Below are positions 16,431 through 25,002 of a stretch of DNA of 64,000 nucleotides, piece after piece. The stretch comes from Rubrivivax sp. (lineage in GTDB: Bacteria; Pseudomonadota; Gammaproteobacteria; Burkholderiales; Burkholderiaceae_C). The notes beneath the pieces were generated by a model that made no database searches, was not told the origin of the DNA, and saw nothing but the letters and a program-made list of their open reading frames with translations. The stretch lies in assembly GCA_022842595.1 (NCBI GenBank), contig JALHPF010000017.1, forward strand, positions 52,327-116,326, in the 5' to 3' direction. The position numbers were made by a program, and so were the translations under genes. Each line of letters begins with the position of its first letter. The first letter of the stretch is position 1.

Positions 16431-17042
16431 GATTGATCTCCCTAATGGAACGAGGAACAAGGGTGCAATGAATCGAACCCAGCGGTGCGGCGGACTTGCC
16501 GGCACCGCGTCGACACCTCATGTGTCGACGGTTCACAGCGTAGGCACCCGGCGCGCGCCAAACCAGGGTGCCCACCACCTGTTTTGGGCCGACGCGCTAC
16601 CCAGATCGGCGCTGAACAAGCGCGTGGCGTTCCTGGCCAGTTCCGACGGCGATCCTGTTCGTCCTGCGCGTTGTCGTCAGCGGCCCTGGCAAGGGTCTGT
16701 GGCTGGAGACTCCATCCAGCGTACGAGACGTGCATGCCGGGTCGTTGATCGGCGTTCCCGCAAGCGCCTTCGAAGCCTCGCCACGCCACCACGGAACTTT
16801 CGCGCCGGCCGTGCTTCGAAGGCTGCGTCCCAGTGGTCCAAGGGGAGTAGTCCTGCGCGCCGCCTTGCTCAGGCGTCGCGCAATGCCATGTCGTCAGCAC
16901 GGGTGGGGCTTTGGCCCAACCCCGGCAGGGTGTGCAGCGGCTCGTCGCCGGCGCGGACAAGACCTTCTCCGTTGTGGTCATCGATGGGCCCCTGCTTGCG
17001 CGGGGGCCGAGTTGGCATTCCCCTCACATCCAGGAGACCTTT
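16431..17042. other. 612-bp region without a convincing gene
   Basis: The region lies between two divergently read small exported-protein genes. It contains a perfect 9-bp inverted repeat (16508-16516 and 16522-16530, 5-base loop CTCAT). Open frames exist on both strands, but their translations are Arg/Pro/Ala-rich with no recognisable domain or start context. An AGGAGA ribosome site at 17032-17037 belongs to the next gene. It could hold promoters or a decayed gene. Confidence 0.5.
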
Positions 17043-17360
17043 ATGAAGACCGCCCTCGTCCTGACTACCGCTCTCGTGCTGGCCAGCCCATTCGCCATGG
17101 CAGAAGAAAAGAAGCCTGCGCCGGCCGCCGCCACAAAGACCGACGCTGCGAAATCACACCAGAAGCAAAGCGCATCCGACCGCCTGGCGGCCAAGCAGTT
17201 GACCGCCAGCGGCACTGCCAGGGCGGCGCTGGGCGCGGCCGGCAACAAACCCGAGACGCGTGATTGGGCCGCCATCGATGGCAACCGCGACAACCTGGTC
17301 TCGCCCGAGGAAATGGAGAAGTACCTCGCAGCGTCCTGGGCAGCGAAGGACAAGAAGTAG
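17043..17360 (+). CDS. Small periplasmic EF-hand-like protein
   Basis: A 105-residue exported protein. ATG 17043 is preceded by AGGAGA at 17032-17037. Residues 1-20 form a signal peptide (MKTALVLTTALVLASPFAMA). A Lys/Ala-rich linker then leads to one EF-hand-type loop, IDGNRDNLVSPEEMEKYL, with Asp, Asn and Asp at the first coordinating positions and Glu at the last. A single calcium-binding hand of this kind is common in short periplasmic proteins of Burkholderiales. No partner gene is evident nearby and the function is unknown. Confidence 0.8.
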   Translation: MKTALVLTTALVLASPFAMAEEKKPAPAAATKTDAAKSHQKQSASDRLAAKQLTASGTARAALGAAGNKPETRDWAAIDGNRDNLVSPEEMEKYLAASWAAKDKK

Positions 17361-17449
17361 CGCGTGCGCCTTGGGGCGAAGCTGCCTGAATCCCCGCAGA
17401 CGCGCAGCGCCTCGGTTCGGGGTGCGATGCAAGGCGCGAACGCCAGCGC

Positions 17450-18670
17450 TCAGCCGGCGAGCAGGGTTTCCAGGGCCTGCTCCTTGACCCCGAAGTAACG
17501 CTTCACTTCCTGCACCTGTTCCAGGGCCGCGGCCATGGCCGCGGCCTGCGGCTGCGCCCGCTTCACGGCCAGGATCATCTTGTTCTTGCGCGTGTGTTCC
17601 AGCGCCACGAACTCGAACACCCGGGTGTCGTAGCCGCGGCTTTCGAGCAGCAGCGCGCGCAGGCTGTCGGTCAGCATCTCGGCCTGCTGTTCGGCGTGGA
17701 TGCCATGCTGGAAAACACTTCGCAGCGGATGCGGGCTGAGCAGCTGCGGGCGCAGCTGCTTATGGCAGCAGGGGCTGCACAGGATGACCTTCGCACCGGC
17801 CTGCAAACCCAGGTGGATGGCATGGTCGGTGGCGGTGTCGCAGGCATGCAGCGCGATCATCACGTCCATCGGCTCGGCCTTCCAGTCGCGCACGTCGCCC
17901 TGCTGCAGGCGCAGGCCCTGCAGGCCCAGCCGGGCGATGGTGGCATTGCCTTCGGCCACCAGGTCGGCGCGCAGTTCGACGCCCGTCACCTTGGCCTCCA
18001 GGCCGCGGCTGTGGCGAAGCCAGTCGTGCACGGCAAAGGTCAGGTAGGCGCGGCCGGCGCCGAAGTCCACCACCTCGATGCCAGGCTTGGCGGTCAGGCC
18101 GGCGCTGTCCAGCGCATGGGCGAAGATCTCGACGAACTTGTTGATCTGCTTCCACTTGCGCGCCATCGCCGGCACCAGCGTGCCTTGCGCCGTGGCCACG
18201 CCCAGTGCGGCCAGGAAGGGGCGGTCCAGTGTCAGCCAGCGCTGCTTGGCACGGTCGTGGGCCTCGGCCGTGCCGGTCGTCTGCAGGGCTGCAACGGCCT
18301 CACCCTGGACCTGGGCGTGGGCCGTGAGATGTCCCTTGCCCTTCTTGCTGAGCACCAGCTGCACTTCTTCCGTGGCCGTGTGCAGGTGGGCATTGCGAAA
18401 GCTCGCGCCCAGCAGCGCAGCCACCTGCGCCAGGCCTTCGGCCACCGGCAGGTTCTTCGTGATGTCCTTGGTGGTGTGGCTGTAGACGAAGCTGAAATGC
18501 GGCTCGCCACGCAGCAGCAGCGGGCGCACCAGCACACGCTGAAGGTCGGGCGGCGCGCCCTGCGGCACGGGCTTGGCCAGCAGCAGGCGCTGCCAGCCAC
18601 CCTGGCTGGCGGCCGCGGCCAGGCGTTGCAGGAAGCGTTCGCGGGCGGGATCGGCGAGGGTGTCGTTCAA
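17450..18670 (-). CDS. SAM-dependent methyltransferase, METTL25/RRNAD1-like
   Basis: A roughly 406-residue cytoplasmic methyltransferase. The N-terminal third (SFVYSHTTKDITKNLPVAEG) is family-specific. The SAM site is VVDFGAGRAYLTFAVHDWL, followed by VTGVELRADLVAEGN and an IALHACDTATDHAIHLGL segment. The CSPCCHKQLRPQL motif is the mark of the METTL25/RRNAD1-like group found in many proteobacteria, whose substrate is probably RNA but is not established. The start is uncertain: no ATG fits, and a TTG at 18670 (LNDTLADPARERF) is the best in-frame choice just downstream of the preceding gene's stop. It lies directly after the ChaN-family gene on the same strand. Confidence 0.78.
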   Translation of the reverse strand: MNDTLADPARERFLQRLAAAASQGGWQRLLLAKPVPQGAPPDLQRVLVRPLLLRGEPHFSFVYSHTTKDITKNLPVAEGLAQVAALLGASFRNAHLHTATEEVQLVLSKKGKGHLTAHAQVQGEAVAALQTTGTAEAHDRAKQRWLTLDRPFLAALGVATAQGTLVPAMARKWKQINKFVEIFAHALDSAGLTAKPGIEVVDFGAGRAYLTFAVHDWLRHSRGLEAKVTGVELRADLVAEGNATIARLGLQGLRLQQGDVRDWKAEPMDVMIALHACDTATDHAIHLGLQAGAKVILCSPCCHKQLRPQLLSPHPLRSVFQHGIHAEQQAEMLTDSLRALLLESRGYDTRVFEFVALEHTRKNKMILAVKRAQPQAAAMAAALEQVQEVKRYFGVKEQALETLLAG

Positions 18671-18683
18671 CGGGGCACCCAGC

Positions 18684-19523
18684 CTAGCGTGTGGTGGCCG
18701 GTGCCGGCCGCGCCGGCACCTGCTTGCGCATGCCTTCGCAGGGGTCGGGGCGCGCCTGCGCGGGGGTGAAGCGGGCGGCGTCGAAGGATTTCGCGTCGGG
18801 GCTGCCGGTCTCGAGCCAGCCCACGGCCTGGGTCTTCGCCCGCACCTCGGGCTGCAGCCAGCGCGGCGCACCGATGTCGGTGCGCACATGGCCATTGCCG
18901 GCGAGCAGCACCACGCCACGCGCGGCATGCTGTTCCAGCACCCGCGCCATGAACTGGTCGCGCGCCACCTGGGCCAGGGCCATGCGGCCGGCCGTGGGCG
19001 CGTCGATCATGCCGCAGTGGCTGGCCTCGATGTCACGGGTATGCGCGGCCAGCAGCTCGGCCGGCACCGCGGCGTCGAAGCCCGCGGGCGCCAGGCCTTC
19101 GCGCATGACGCGGCGCGCATCGTCGCGCGAGACATTGGCCGCGACGATGGGCAGTCCGGCTTTCAGCGCCGCCTGGATGAACGGGCGGTAGAAGTTCCAG
19201 TTCCAGCTGCCCGCCTGGCCGCCACCGGGTGCGCCGGCAGCGATCACGGCGTCGGCCGTGGGCCGCGCGCCCGCTGCGAACAGCGCGTCGATCGCGCCCT
19301 GGCGCTCGCGGTCCAGTTGCTCCATGGCCAGCGCCGGTCGCGCACCGGTGGCCAGCAGGGCTTCGAAGGCGCGCAGGCGTTCGGCGTGCTGGATGGCGTT
19401 GTCGTGCACTTCGCCCAGCAGCAGCACAGGGTGGGTCAGTGCGGGCAGAGGGCCGGGCCCGCTCGCCGCGCAAGCGCTCAGCAGCAGGGCACTCAGCAGG
19501 GGGAGCAACAACGCAGTCTTCAT
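18684..19523 (-). CDS. ChaN-family (haem-binding-like) lipoprotein
   Basis: A 279-residue lipoprotein. ATG 19523 gives the signal MKTALLLPLLSALLLSACAAS with lipobox LSAC. The core LLLGEVHDNAIQHAERL and the C-terminal VVLLAGNGHVRTDIGAPRWL are the conserved GEVHDN and GHxR-type elements of ChaN/DUF399, a family tied to haem or iron uptake that shares the EreA/Tiki-like fold. A haem-binding or hydrolytic role on the outer-membrane inner leaflet is likely but unproven. No iron-uptake genes flank it. It is followed by the methyltransferase gene and may form a two-gene unit with it. Confidence 0.85.
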   Translation of the reverse strand: MKTALLLPLLSALLLSACAASGPGPLPALTHPVLLLGEVHDNAIQHAERLRAFEALLATGARPALAMEQLDRERQGAIDALFAAGARPTADAVIAAGAPGGGQAGSWNWNFYRPFIQAALKAGLPIVAANVSRDDARRVMREGLAPAGFDAAVPAELLAAHTRDIEASHCGMIDAPTAGRMALAQVARDQFMARVLEQHAARGVVLLAGNGHVRTDIGAPRWLQPEVRAKTQAVGWLETGSPDAKSFDAARFTPAQARPDPCEGMRKQVPARPAPATTR

Positions 19524-19546
19524 GCAGCCATGGTAGCCCGCCGGGC

Positions 19547-20455
19547 TCACACCCGGCGTGTCCACCATTCCCCGCCCAGCTGCCCCTGCAGCCAGTTGAC
19601 GAAGCCGCTGACCTTCGCCGGCACCATGCGCGGCGACGAGAACACGGCGTGCACCTCCTGTTCGGGCAGCGTCCAGCCCGACAGCAGCGGCTGGACGATG
19701 CCGGTGCGCACCGACTCGTGCGCCACGTACCAGGGCAGCACGGCCAGCCCCATGCCTTGCCGCGCCGCCGACAGCAGCGCCGACAAGTTGTTGCTGCGCA
19801 GCGGCCCGGCCACCGGCACCTGCAGCATCTGCCCGTCGGGGGCGGTGAAGGCCCAGCGCTCGTCACCCTGCACACTGCTGTAGATGAGAGCGGCGTGGCC
19901 GGCCAGTTCGGCGGGCGACTGCGGCGTGCCGTGTTCGGCCAGGTAGCCGGGCGCCGCCACCAGCACCCAGGGGTTGCGGCCCAGGTAGCGCGCGCCCAGG
20001 GTGGAATCGGCCAGGCGCCCCATGCGCACCGCCAGGTCGATGCCCTGCTCGACCAGGTTCACGAAGCGGTCCTCGAAGCTCAGGTCGATGTGCAGGCCAG
20101 GGTGCTGCTGCATGAACTTCAGCACCAGCGGCGTGAGCACGCGGCGGCCGAAGGCCACGCTGGTGCTGATGCGCAGGCTGCCCTGCACCCGCTGCTGCAT
20201 CAGCGCGGCCAGGTTGTCGGCTTCCTCGAGTTCACGCGCGATGATCTTGCACTTGTCGTAGTACGCCGCGCCCACCTCGGTCGGCGTGGCGCCGCGCGTG
20301 CTGCGGTGGAACAGCCGCGCGCCCAACCGCGCTTCCAGCGCCGCCACATGCTTGGTGGCGGTGGGCTGGGTCAGGCCCAGGTCGCGGCTGGCCTTGCTGA
20401 AGCTGCCGGTTTCGACGACACGGATGAAAAGCTGAATGCCCATGACACGGTCCAT
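19547..20455 (-). CDS. LysR-family regulator, probable activator of gcl operon
   Basis: A 302-residue transcription factor. The winged helix-turn-helix covers residues 1-60 ([27 protein letters not shown]), and a LysR co-inducer-binding domain runs from about 92 to 295 ([18 protein letters not shown] onwards). It is divergent from gcl with a 124-bp gap containing a 9-bp inverted repeat of T-N11-A type (20473-20495), which is the classical arrangement for a LysR protein controlling its neighbour and itself. The effector could be glyoxylate or an upstream purine intermediate; this is inference from context. Confidence 0.92.
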   Translation of the reverse strand: MDRVMGIQLFIRVVETGSFSKASRDLGLTQPTATKHVAALEARLGARLFHRSTRGATPTEVGAAYYDKCKIIARELEEADNLAALMQQRVQGSLRISTSVAFGRRVLTPLVLKFMQQHPGLHIDLSFEDRFVNLVEQGIDLAVRMGRLADSTLGARYLGRNPWVLVAAPGYLAEHGTPQSPAELAGHAALIYSSVQGDERWAFTAPDGQMLQVPVAGPLRSNNLSALLSAARQGMGLAVLPWYVAHESVRTGIVQPLLSGWTLPEQEVHAVFSSPRMVPAKVSGFVNWLQGQLGGEWWTRRV

Positions 20456-20472
20456 CCCCGCAGTGTGCCTTC

Positions 20473-20495
20473 AGCCATTCCTGGTTGGAATAGCT
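20473..20495. promoter_or_regulatory. T-N11-A inverted repeat, probable LysR operator
   Basis: Two 9-bp arms (20473-20481 and 20487-20495) flank a 5-base spacer and match at eight of nine pairs; the core is ATTCC-TGGTT-GGAAT. It lies 18 bases upstream of the LysR start and about 85 bases upstream of gcl, the right place for autoregulation and activation. Confidence 0.65.
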
Positions 20496-20579
20496 GATAT
20501 CCATGAGCCGCCGTTCCCCCAGGCGCCGCAGCGCCTGAAGATGCGTCCTGTTTTTGAACCACATCCGAAAGAGACAACG

Positions 20580-22370
20580 ATGGCCAAGATGAAAGCCGCC
20601 ATGGCGGCAGTGCTGGTGATGGAAAAGGAAGGCATCACGCAGGCCTTCGGCGTGCCCGGTGCAGCGATCAACCCGCTGTACGCAGCGATGCGTGAACGCC
20701 AGAGCATCAGCCACATCCTGGCCCGCCACGTCGAAGCCGCCAGCCACATGGCCGAGGGCTACACCCGGGCGCGGGCCGGCAACATCGGCGTGTGCATCGG
20801 CACCAGCGGCCCGGCCGGCACCGACATGATCACCGGCCTGTACAGTGCCAGCGCCGACAGCATTCCCATCCTGTGCATCACCGGCCAGGCGCCGCGCGCC
20901 CGCCTGTACAAGGAAGACTTCCAGGCCGTCGACATCGAGAGCATCGCCAAGCCGGTGACGAAGCTGAGCCTCACCGTGCGTGAACCCGGCCTCGTGCCGC
21001 GCGCCTTCCAGCAGGCCTTCCACCTGATGCGCAGCGCCCGCCCGGGCCCGGTGCTGATCGACCTGCCCTTCGACGTGCAGATGGCCGAGATCGAGTTCGA
21101 CATCGACACCTACGAGCCGCTGCCCGTGTACAAGCCGCAGGCCACGCGCAAGCAGATCGAGAAGGCGCTGGACATGATGCAGGCCGCTGACAAGCCGCTG
21201 ATCGTGGCCGGCGGCGGCATCATCAACGCCGACGCCGCCGACCTGCTGGTGGAACTGGCCGAGCTGACCAACGTGCCGGTGATTCCCACGCTGATGGGCT
21301 GGGGCACCATCCCCGACGACCACCCGCTGATGGCCGGCATGTGCGGCCTGCAGACCAGCCACCGCTACGGCAATGCCACGATGCTGGCCAGCGACTTCGT
21401 GCTGGGCATCGGCAACCGCTGGGCCAACCGCCACACCGGCAGCGTCGAGACCTACACCAAGGACCGTAAGTTCGTGCACGTGGACATCGAACCCACGCAG
21501 ATCGGCCGCGTCTTCATGCCCGACTTCGGCATCGTCAGCGACGCCAAGGCGGCGCTGCAGCTGTTCGTCGAGGTGGCGCGTGAGCGCAAGGCCGCCGCGG
21601 CGCTGAAGGATCGCAGCGACTGGGTCTTCCGCTGCCAGGAACGCAAGCGCCTGATGCACCGCAAGACGCATTTCGATCAGATCCCGATCAAGCCGCAGCG
21701 CGTGTACGAGGAAATGAACAAGGCCTTCGGCCGCGACACGGTGTACGTCACCACCATCGGCCTGAGCCAGATCGCCGGTGCGCAGTTCCTGCATGTCTTC
21801 GGCCCGCGCCAGTGGATCAACTGCGGCCAGGCCGGCCCGCTGGGCTGGACGCTGCCGGCTGCGCTGGGCGTGGTGGCCAGCGACCCCACCAAGACCGTGG
21901 TGGGCCTGTGCGGCGACTACGACTTCCAGTTCCTGATCGAGGAACTGGCCGTGGGCGCGCAGTTCAAGCTGCCGATGGTGGTGGTGCTGGTGAACAACAG
22001 CTACCTGGGCCTGATCCGCCAGAGCCAGCGCGGCTTCGACATGGACTTCTGCGTGCAGCTGGCCTTCGACAACATGAACGTCGAAGACCCGGCGCTGAAG
22101 GGCTACGGCATGGACCACGCCAAGGTGGTGGAAGGCATGGGCTGCAAGGCGCTGCGCGTGACCGATCCGGCCAAGATCGAGTCGGCCCTGGTGCAGGCCA
22201 AGGCGATGGCCCACGACCTGCGCGTGCCGGTGGTGGTGGAAGTCATCCTCGAGAAGGTGACCAACATCTCGATGGGTGTTGAAATCGACAAGATCAACGA
22301 ATTCGAGGACGTGGACTGCCGCCACCCCGAAGGCCGCCAAGGCCTGGAACTGGCCGGCCTGCTGGAGTGA
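20580..22370 (+). CDS. gcl: Glyoxylate carboligase
   Basis: A 596-residue ThDP-dependent enzyme condensing two glyoxylate molecules to tartronate semialdehyde and CO2. The N-terminal [18 protein letters not shown] carries Val51 where other ThDP enzymes have the catalytic Glu, the defining trait of Gcl. The pyrophosphate/metal site is in [18 protein letters not shown] with [12 protein letters not shown]. Length matches the E. coli enzyme closely. ATG 20580 is preceded by AAAGAGA. It is the first gene of gcl-hyi-glxR and would use glyoxylate released by ureide breakdown encoded at 5-8 kb. Confidence 0.96.
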   Translation: MAKMKAAMAAVLVMEKEGITQAFGVPGAAINPLYAAMRERQSISHILARHVEAASHMAEGYTRARAGNIGVCIGTSGPAGTDMITGLYSASADSIPILCITGQAPRARLYKEDFQAVDIESIAKPVTKLSLTVREPGLVPRAFQQAFHLMRSARPGPVLIDLPFDVQMAEIEFDIDTYEPLPVYKPQATRKQIEKALDMMQAADKPLIVAGGGIINADAADLLVELAELTNVPVIPTLMGWGTIPDDHPLMAGMCGLQTSHRYGNATMLASDFVLGIGNRWANRHTGSVETYTKDRKFVHVDIEPTQIGRVFMPDFGIVSDAKAALQLFVEVARERKAAAALKDRSDWVFRCQERKRLMHRKTHFDQIPIKPQRVYEEMNKAFGRDTVYVTTIGLSQIAGAQFLHVFGPRQWINCGQAGPLGWTLPAALGVVASDPTKTVVGLCGDYDFQFLIEELAVGAQFKLPMVVVLVNNSYLGLIRQSQRGFDMDFCVQLAFDNMNVEDPALKGYGMDHAKVVEGMGCKALRVTDPAKIESALVQAKAMAHDLRVPVVVEVILEKVTNISMGVEIDKINEFEDVDCRHPEGRQGLELAGLLE

Positions 22371-22375
22371 CGACG

Positions 22376-23173
22376 ATGCCCCGCTTTGCCGCCAACCTGT
22401 CGATGCTGTTCACCGAAGTGCCCATGCTGGAGCGCTTCGAGCGCGCAGCACGTGCGGGCTTTTCCACGGTCGAACTGCAGTTTCCCTATGAAGCGCCGGC
22501 CTTGTCGATCCGCGACCGGCTGGTGGCCAACCGCCTGACGATGGTGCTTCACAACCTGCCGGCCGGCAACTGGGCCGGTGGCGAGCGCGGCATCGCCTGC
22601 CTGCCCGACCGCGTGGAGGAATTCCGCGCTGGCGTGGCCCAGGCCATCGACTACGCCAGGATCCTGGGCGTGAAGCAGCTGAACTGCCTGGCCGGCAAGG
22701 CCCCGGCGGGCGTGGCCGAAGCGCTGGTTCGCCAGACCTTCGTCGACAACCTGAAATACGCCGCCGCTGCACTGAAGGAAGCCGGGCTGAAGCTGTTGAT
22801 CGAACCGGTGAACACCTACGACGTGCCGGGCTTCTGGCTGAACACCAGCGCGCTGGCGCTGTCCGTCATGGACGAGGTCGGTGCAGACAATCTTTTCCTT
22901 CAGTACGACGTCTATCACATGCAGCGCAGCGAAGGCGAGCTGGGCGCCACGCTCGGCAAGCACCTGGCACGCATCGGCCACATCCAGGTGGCCGACAACC
23001 CGGGGCGCAACGAACCGGGCACGGGCGAGATCAACTACAACTTCCTGTTCGACCATCTCGACAAGATCGGCTACAAGGGTTACGTGGGCTGTGAATACAA
23101 GCCCGCCACCACCACCGAAGCCGGCCTGGCCTGGCTGGAGAAGGCACGCCGCCAGTTGCGCGCCATCACCTGA
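22376..23173 (+). CDS. hyi: Hydroxypyruvate isomerase
   Basis: A 265-residue TIM-barrel isomerase interconverting hydroxypyruvate and tartronate semialdehyde. It begins MPRFAANLSMLFTEVPMLERF and contains VELQFPYEAP, HNLPAGNWAGGERGIACLPDR, LIEPVNTYDVPGF and the metal-site stretch QYDVYHMQRSEG, all typical of Hyi. ATG 22376 is preferred because GGAG lies 8 bases before it; a GTG at 22367 overlapping the gcl stop is an alternative. It sits between gcl and glxR, the standard operon order. Confidence 0.94.
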   Translation: MPRFAANLSMLFTEVPMLERFERAARAGFSTVELQFPYEAPALSIRDRLVANRLTMVLHNLPAGNWAGGERGIACLPDRVEEFRAGVAQAIDYARILGVKQLNCLAGKAPAGVAEALVRQTFVDNLKYAAAALKEAGLKLLIEPVNTYDVPGFWLNTSALALSVMDEVGADNLFLQYDVYHMQRSEGELGATLGKHLARIGHIQVADNPGRNEPGTGEINYNFLFDHLDKIGYKGYVGCEYKPATTTEAGLAWLEKARRQLRAIT

Positions 23174-23197
23174 CAACACCTCTGATCGAGACCGTAG

Positions 23198-24100
23198 ATG
23201 AGCACATCGTTGAAGCTGGGATTCATCGGCCTGGGCATCATGGGCACGCCCATGGCCGGCCACCTGCGCGCCGCCGGGCACGCGCTGTTCGTGAGCACGC
23301 GCAGCAAGCTGCCGCAGGACCTGCTGGATGCCGGGGCCGTGGCCTGTGGCAGCGCGCGCGAAGTGGCGCAAAAGGCCGACATCATCTTCACGATGGTGCC
23401 CGACACCCCCGACGTCGAAGCCGTGTTGTTCGGTGAAACCGGCGTGGCTTCGGGCTTGTCAGCCGGCAAGACCGTGGTCGACATGAGCAGCATCTCGCCC
23501 ATCGACACCAAGTGTTTTGCCGCGCGCATCAACGAAGCCGGCTGCGACTACCTGGACGCCCCGGTCAGCGGTGGCGAGGTGGGTGCCAAGGCCGCCAGCC
23601 TGACGATCATGGTCGGCGGGCCCGAGGCCGCCTTCGAACGCGTGAAGCCGCTGTTCGCGCTGATGGGCAAGAACATCACGCACGTGGGCGGCAATGGCGA
23701 CGGCCAGACCACGAAGGTGGCCAACCAGATCATCGTGGCGCTGAACATCGCCGCCGTCAGCGAGGCCCTGGTCTTCGCCAGCAAGGCCGGCGCCGACCCG
23801 GCCAAGGTACGCCAGGCGTTGATGGGCGGCTTCGCCAGCAGCCGCATCCTGGAAGTGCATGGTGAACGCATGATCAAGCGCACCTTCGCGCCGGGCTTCC
23901 GCATCGGGCTGCACCAGAAGGACCTGAACCTGGCCCTGGCCGGCGCGCGCGCGCTGGGCGTGGCGCTGCCGCAGACCGCGGGCGCGGCGCAGCTGATGCA
24001 GGCCTGCGCTGCCAACGGCATGAAGGACCTGGACCACTCGGCGCTGGTGAAAGCGCTGGAGATGATGGCCCATCACCCGGTCATGCCCGACGCTGCCTGA
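23198..24100 (+). CDS. glxR: Tartronate semialdehyde reductase (2-hydroxy-3-oxopropionate reductase)
   Basis: A 300-residue NAD(P)-dependent beta-hydroxyacid dehydrogenase reducing tartronate semialdehyde to glycerate. The Rossmann motif GFIGLGIMGTPMAGHL is at residues 8-23, the substrate loop is YLDAPVSGGEVGA, and the catalytic Lys is in TTKVANQIIVALN. It ends the gcl operon and is followed 20 bases later by a strong intrinsic terminator. The glycerate made here would be phosphorylated by the kinase at 47565-48893. Confidence 0.95.
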   Translation: MSTSLKLGFIGLGIMGTPMAGHLRAAGHALFVSTRSKLPQDLLDAGAVACGSAREVAQKADIIFTMVPDTPDVEAVLFGETGVASGLSAGKTVVDMSSISPIDTKCFAARINEAGCDYLDAPVSGGEVGAKAASLTIMVGGPEAAFERVKPLFALMGKNITHVGGNGDGQTTKVANQIIVALNIAAVSEALVFASKAGADPAKVRQALMGGFASSRILEVHGERMIKRTFAPGFRIGLHQKDLNLALAGARALGVALPQTAGAAQLMQACAANGMKDLDHSALVKALEMMAHHPVMPDAA

Positions 24101-24119
24101 AGAAGGCCGGATCCAACGC

Positions 24120-24153
24120 AAAAAGCCCCCGCACTCTCGTGCGGGGGCTTTTT
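24120..24153 (+). terminator. Rho-independent terminator of gcl-hyi-glxR
   Basis: Perfect 15-bp arms (24120-24134 and 24139-24153) with a 4-base TCTC loop. The stem is A5-GC-rich-T5, so it works in both directions and also serves the convergent PEP-CTERM gene. Confidence 0.93.
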
Positions 24154-24189
24154 CTTTGATGCGGCTGCGCTTTCAGCGCAGCCGGAACA

Positions 24190-24816
24190 TCAGTCCTGCT
24201 TGCGGCGGCGTGCGGCGACCATCAGGCCGGCCAGGCCCAGGCCCATCAGGGCGTAGGTGCCGGGTTCAGGCACGACACCGGCCTGGATGGCCAGGTTCGG
24301 GGTGCTTTCGAAGGCGTAGCCCAGCAGCGTGCGCTGCGTGACCGTGGCGCCGAAGCCCAATTGCATCCAGCCGTAGTGCACCGTGCTGCCAGCCTCGTTC
24401 AGGAAGCGGAAGCCCACGTAGTTGTTGCTGCTGTTCAGGTTCCAGCTGGCTGCCGGCGGCGTGGTGGCGCCAGTGACGAAGGCCGAAAGACCGCTGATCG
24501 ACGTACCCAGGGCCAGGTTGCTGATGACACCGGCCGTGCCAGCGTAACCAGACGACGTGGTCGGGGTCGGCGCGAAGAACTGCATCGCGGTGGCGCCGTA
24601 GGGGTTGATGTCCCAGCCCGCCGGGCCGGACGTGGTGCTGGTGGCACCCGTGACCACGTTGACGTACAGGCCGTCGATGGTGTTGGGGATCGGCAGGTTG
24701 ATCGGGTTGAAGACGACGACGGCGAATGCCGACGAAGCCGCCATCATCAGGCCGGCGCCAGTGGCAGCAGCGATGGCCGTGCGGCGCAGGCTGGTCATGG
24801 TGTTTGCAGAAAACAT
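24190..24816 (-). CDS. PEP-CTERM exported protein
   Basis: A 208-residue secreted protein carrying a sorting tail. The start MFSANTMTSLRRTAIAA at 24816 has GGAG about 11 bases upstream; a signal peptide ends near SSAFA. The C-terminus has VPEPGTYALMGLGLAGL followed by the basic cluster ARRRKQD, the tripartite PEP-CTERM signal processed by exosortase EpsH/XrtA systems. The body, rich in Gly/Ser/Thr/Asn, matches the protein at 46623-47309 (compare PNTIDGLYVNVVTG with PNTTAGLYVNVIDG), so the two are paralogues. A surface or biofilm-matrix role is usual for the class. No exosortase gene is present in the window. Confidence 0.9.
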   Translation of the reverse strand: MFSANTMTSLRRTAIAAATGAGLMMAASSAFAVVVFNPINLPIPNTIDGLYVNVVTGATSTTSGPAGWDINPYGATAMQFFAPTPTTSSGYAGTAGVISNLALGTSISGLSAFVTGATTPPAASWNLNSSNNYVGFRFLNEAGSTVHYGWMQLGFGATVTQRTLLGYAFESTPNLAIQAGVVPEPGTYALMGLGLAGLMVAARRRKQD

Positions 24817-25002
24817 TAGTTGTTCGACTCCATTGGGTTGACGTGGGTACCGAGTCCAAGCGGTTGGGGGCCGTACGCCACTTGCCGCCGTGATTCCTGG
24901 ACACCGCACGTTGTCACCTGATCCACGCTCGAACAACCCCCCGATCCGGGGCTGGTACCAAAGGATGCGGCCATCTTCTCGGCCCGCGTAGCATGGGGCG
25001 AC

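Noticed and set aside
16442..16981. Open frame of about 180 residues on the minus strand upstream of the small exported-protein gene
   Set aside because: Arg/Ala/Cys-rich composition, no domain and poor start context. I treat the region as non-coding.
20232..22340. 702-residue open frame antisense to gcl
   Set aside because: Low-complexity His/Val/Gly-rich translation with no ribosome site. gcl is unmistakable on the other strand.
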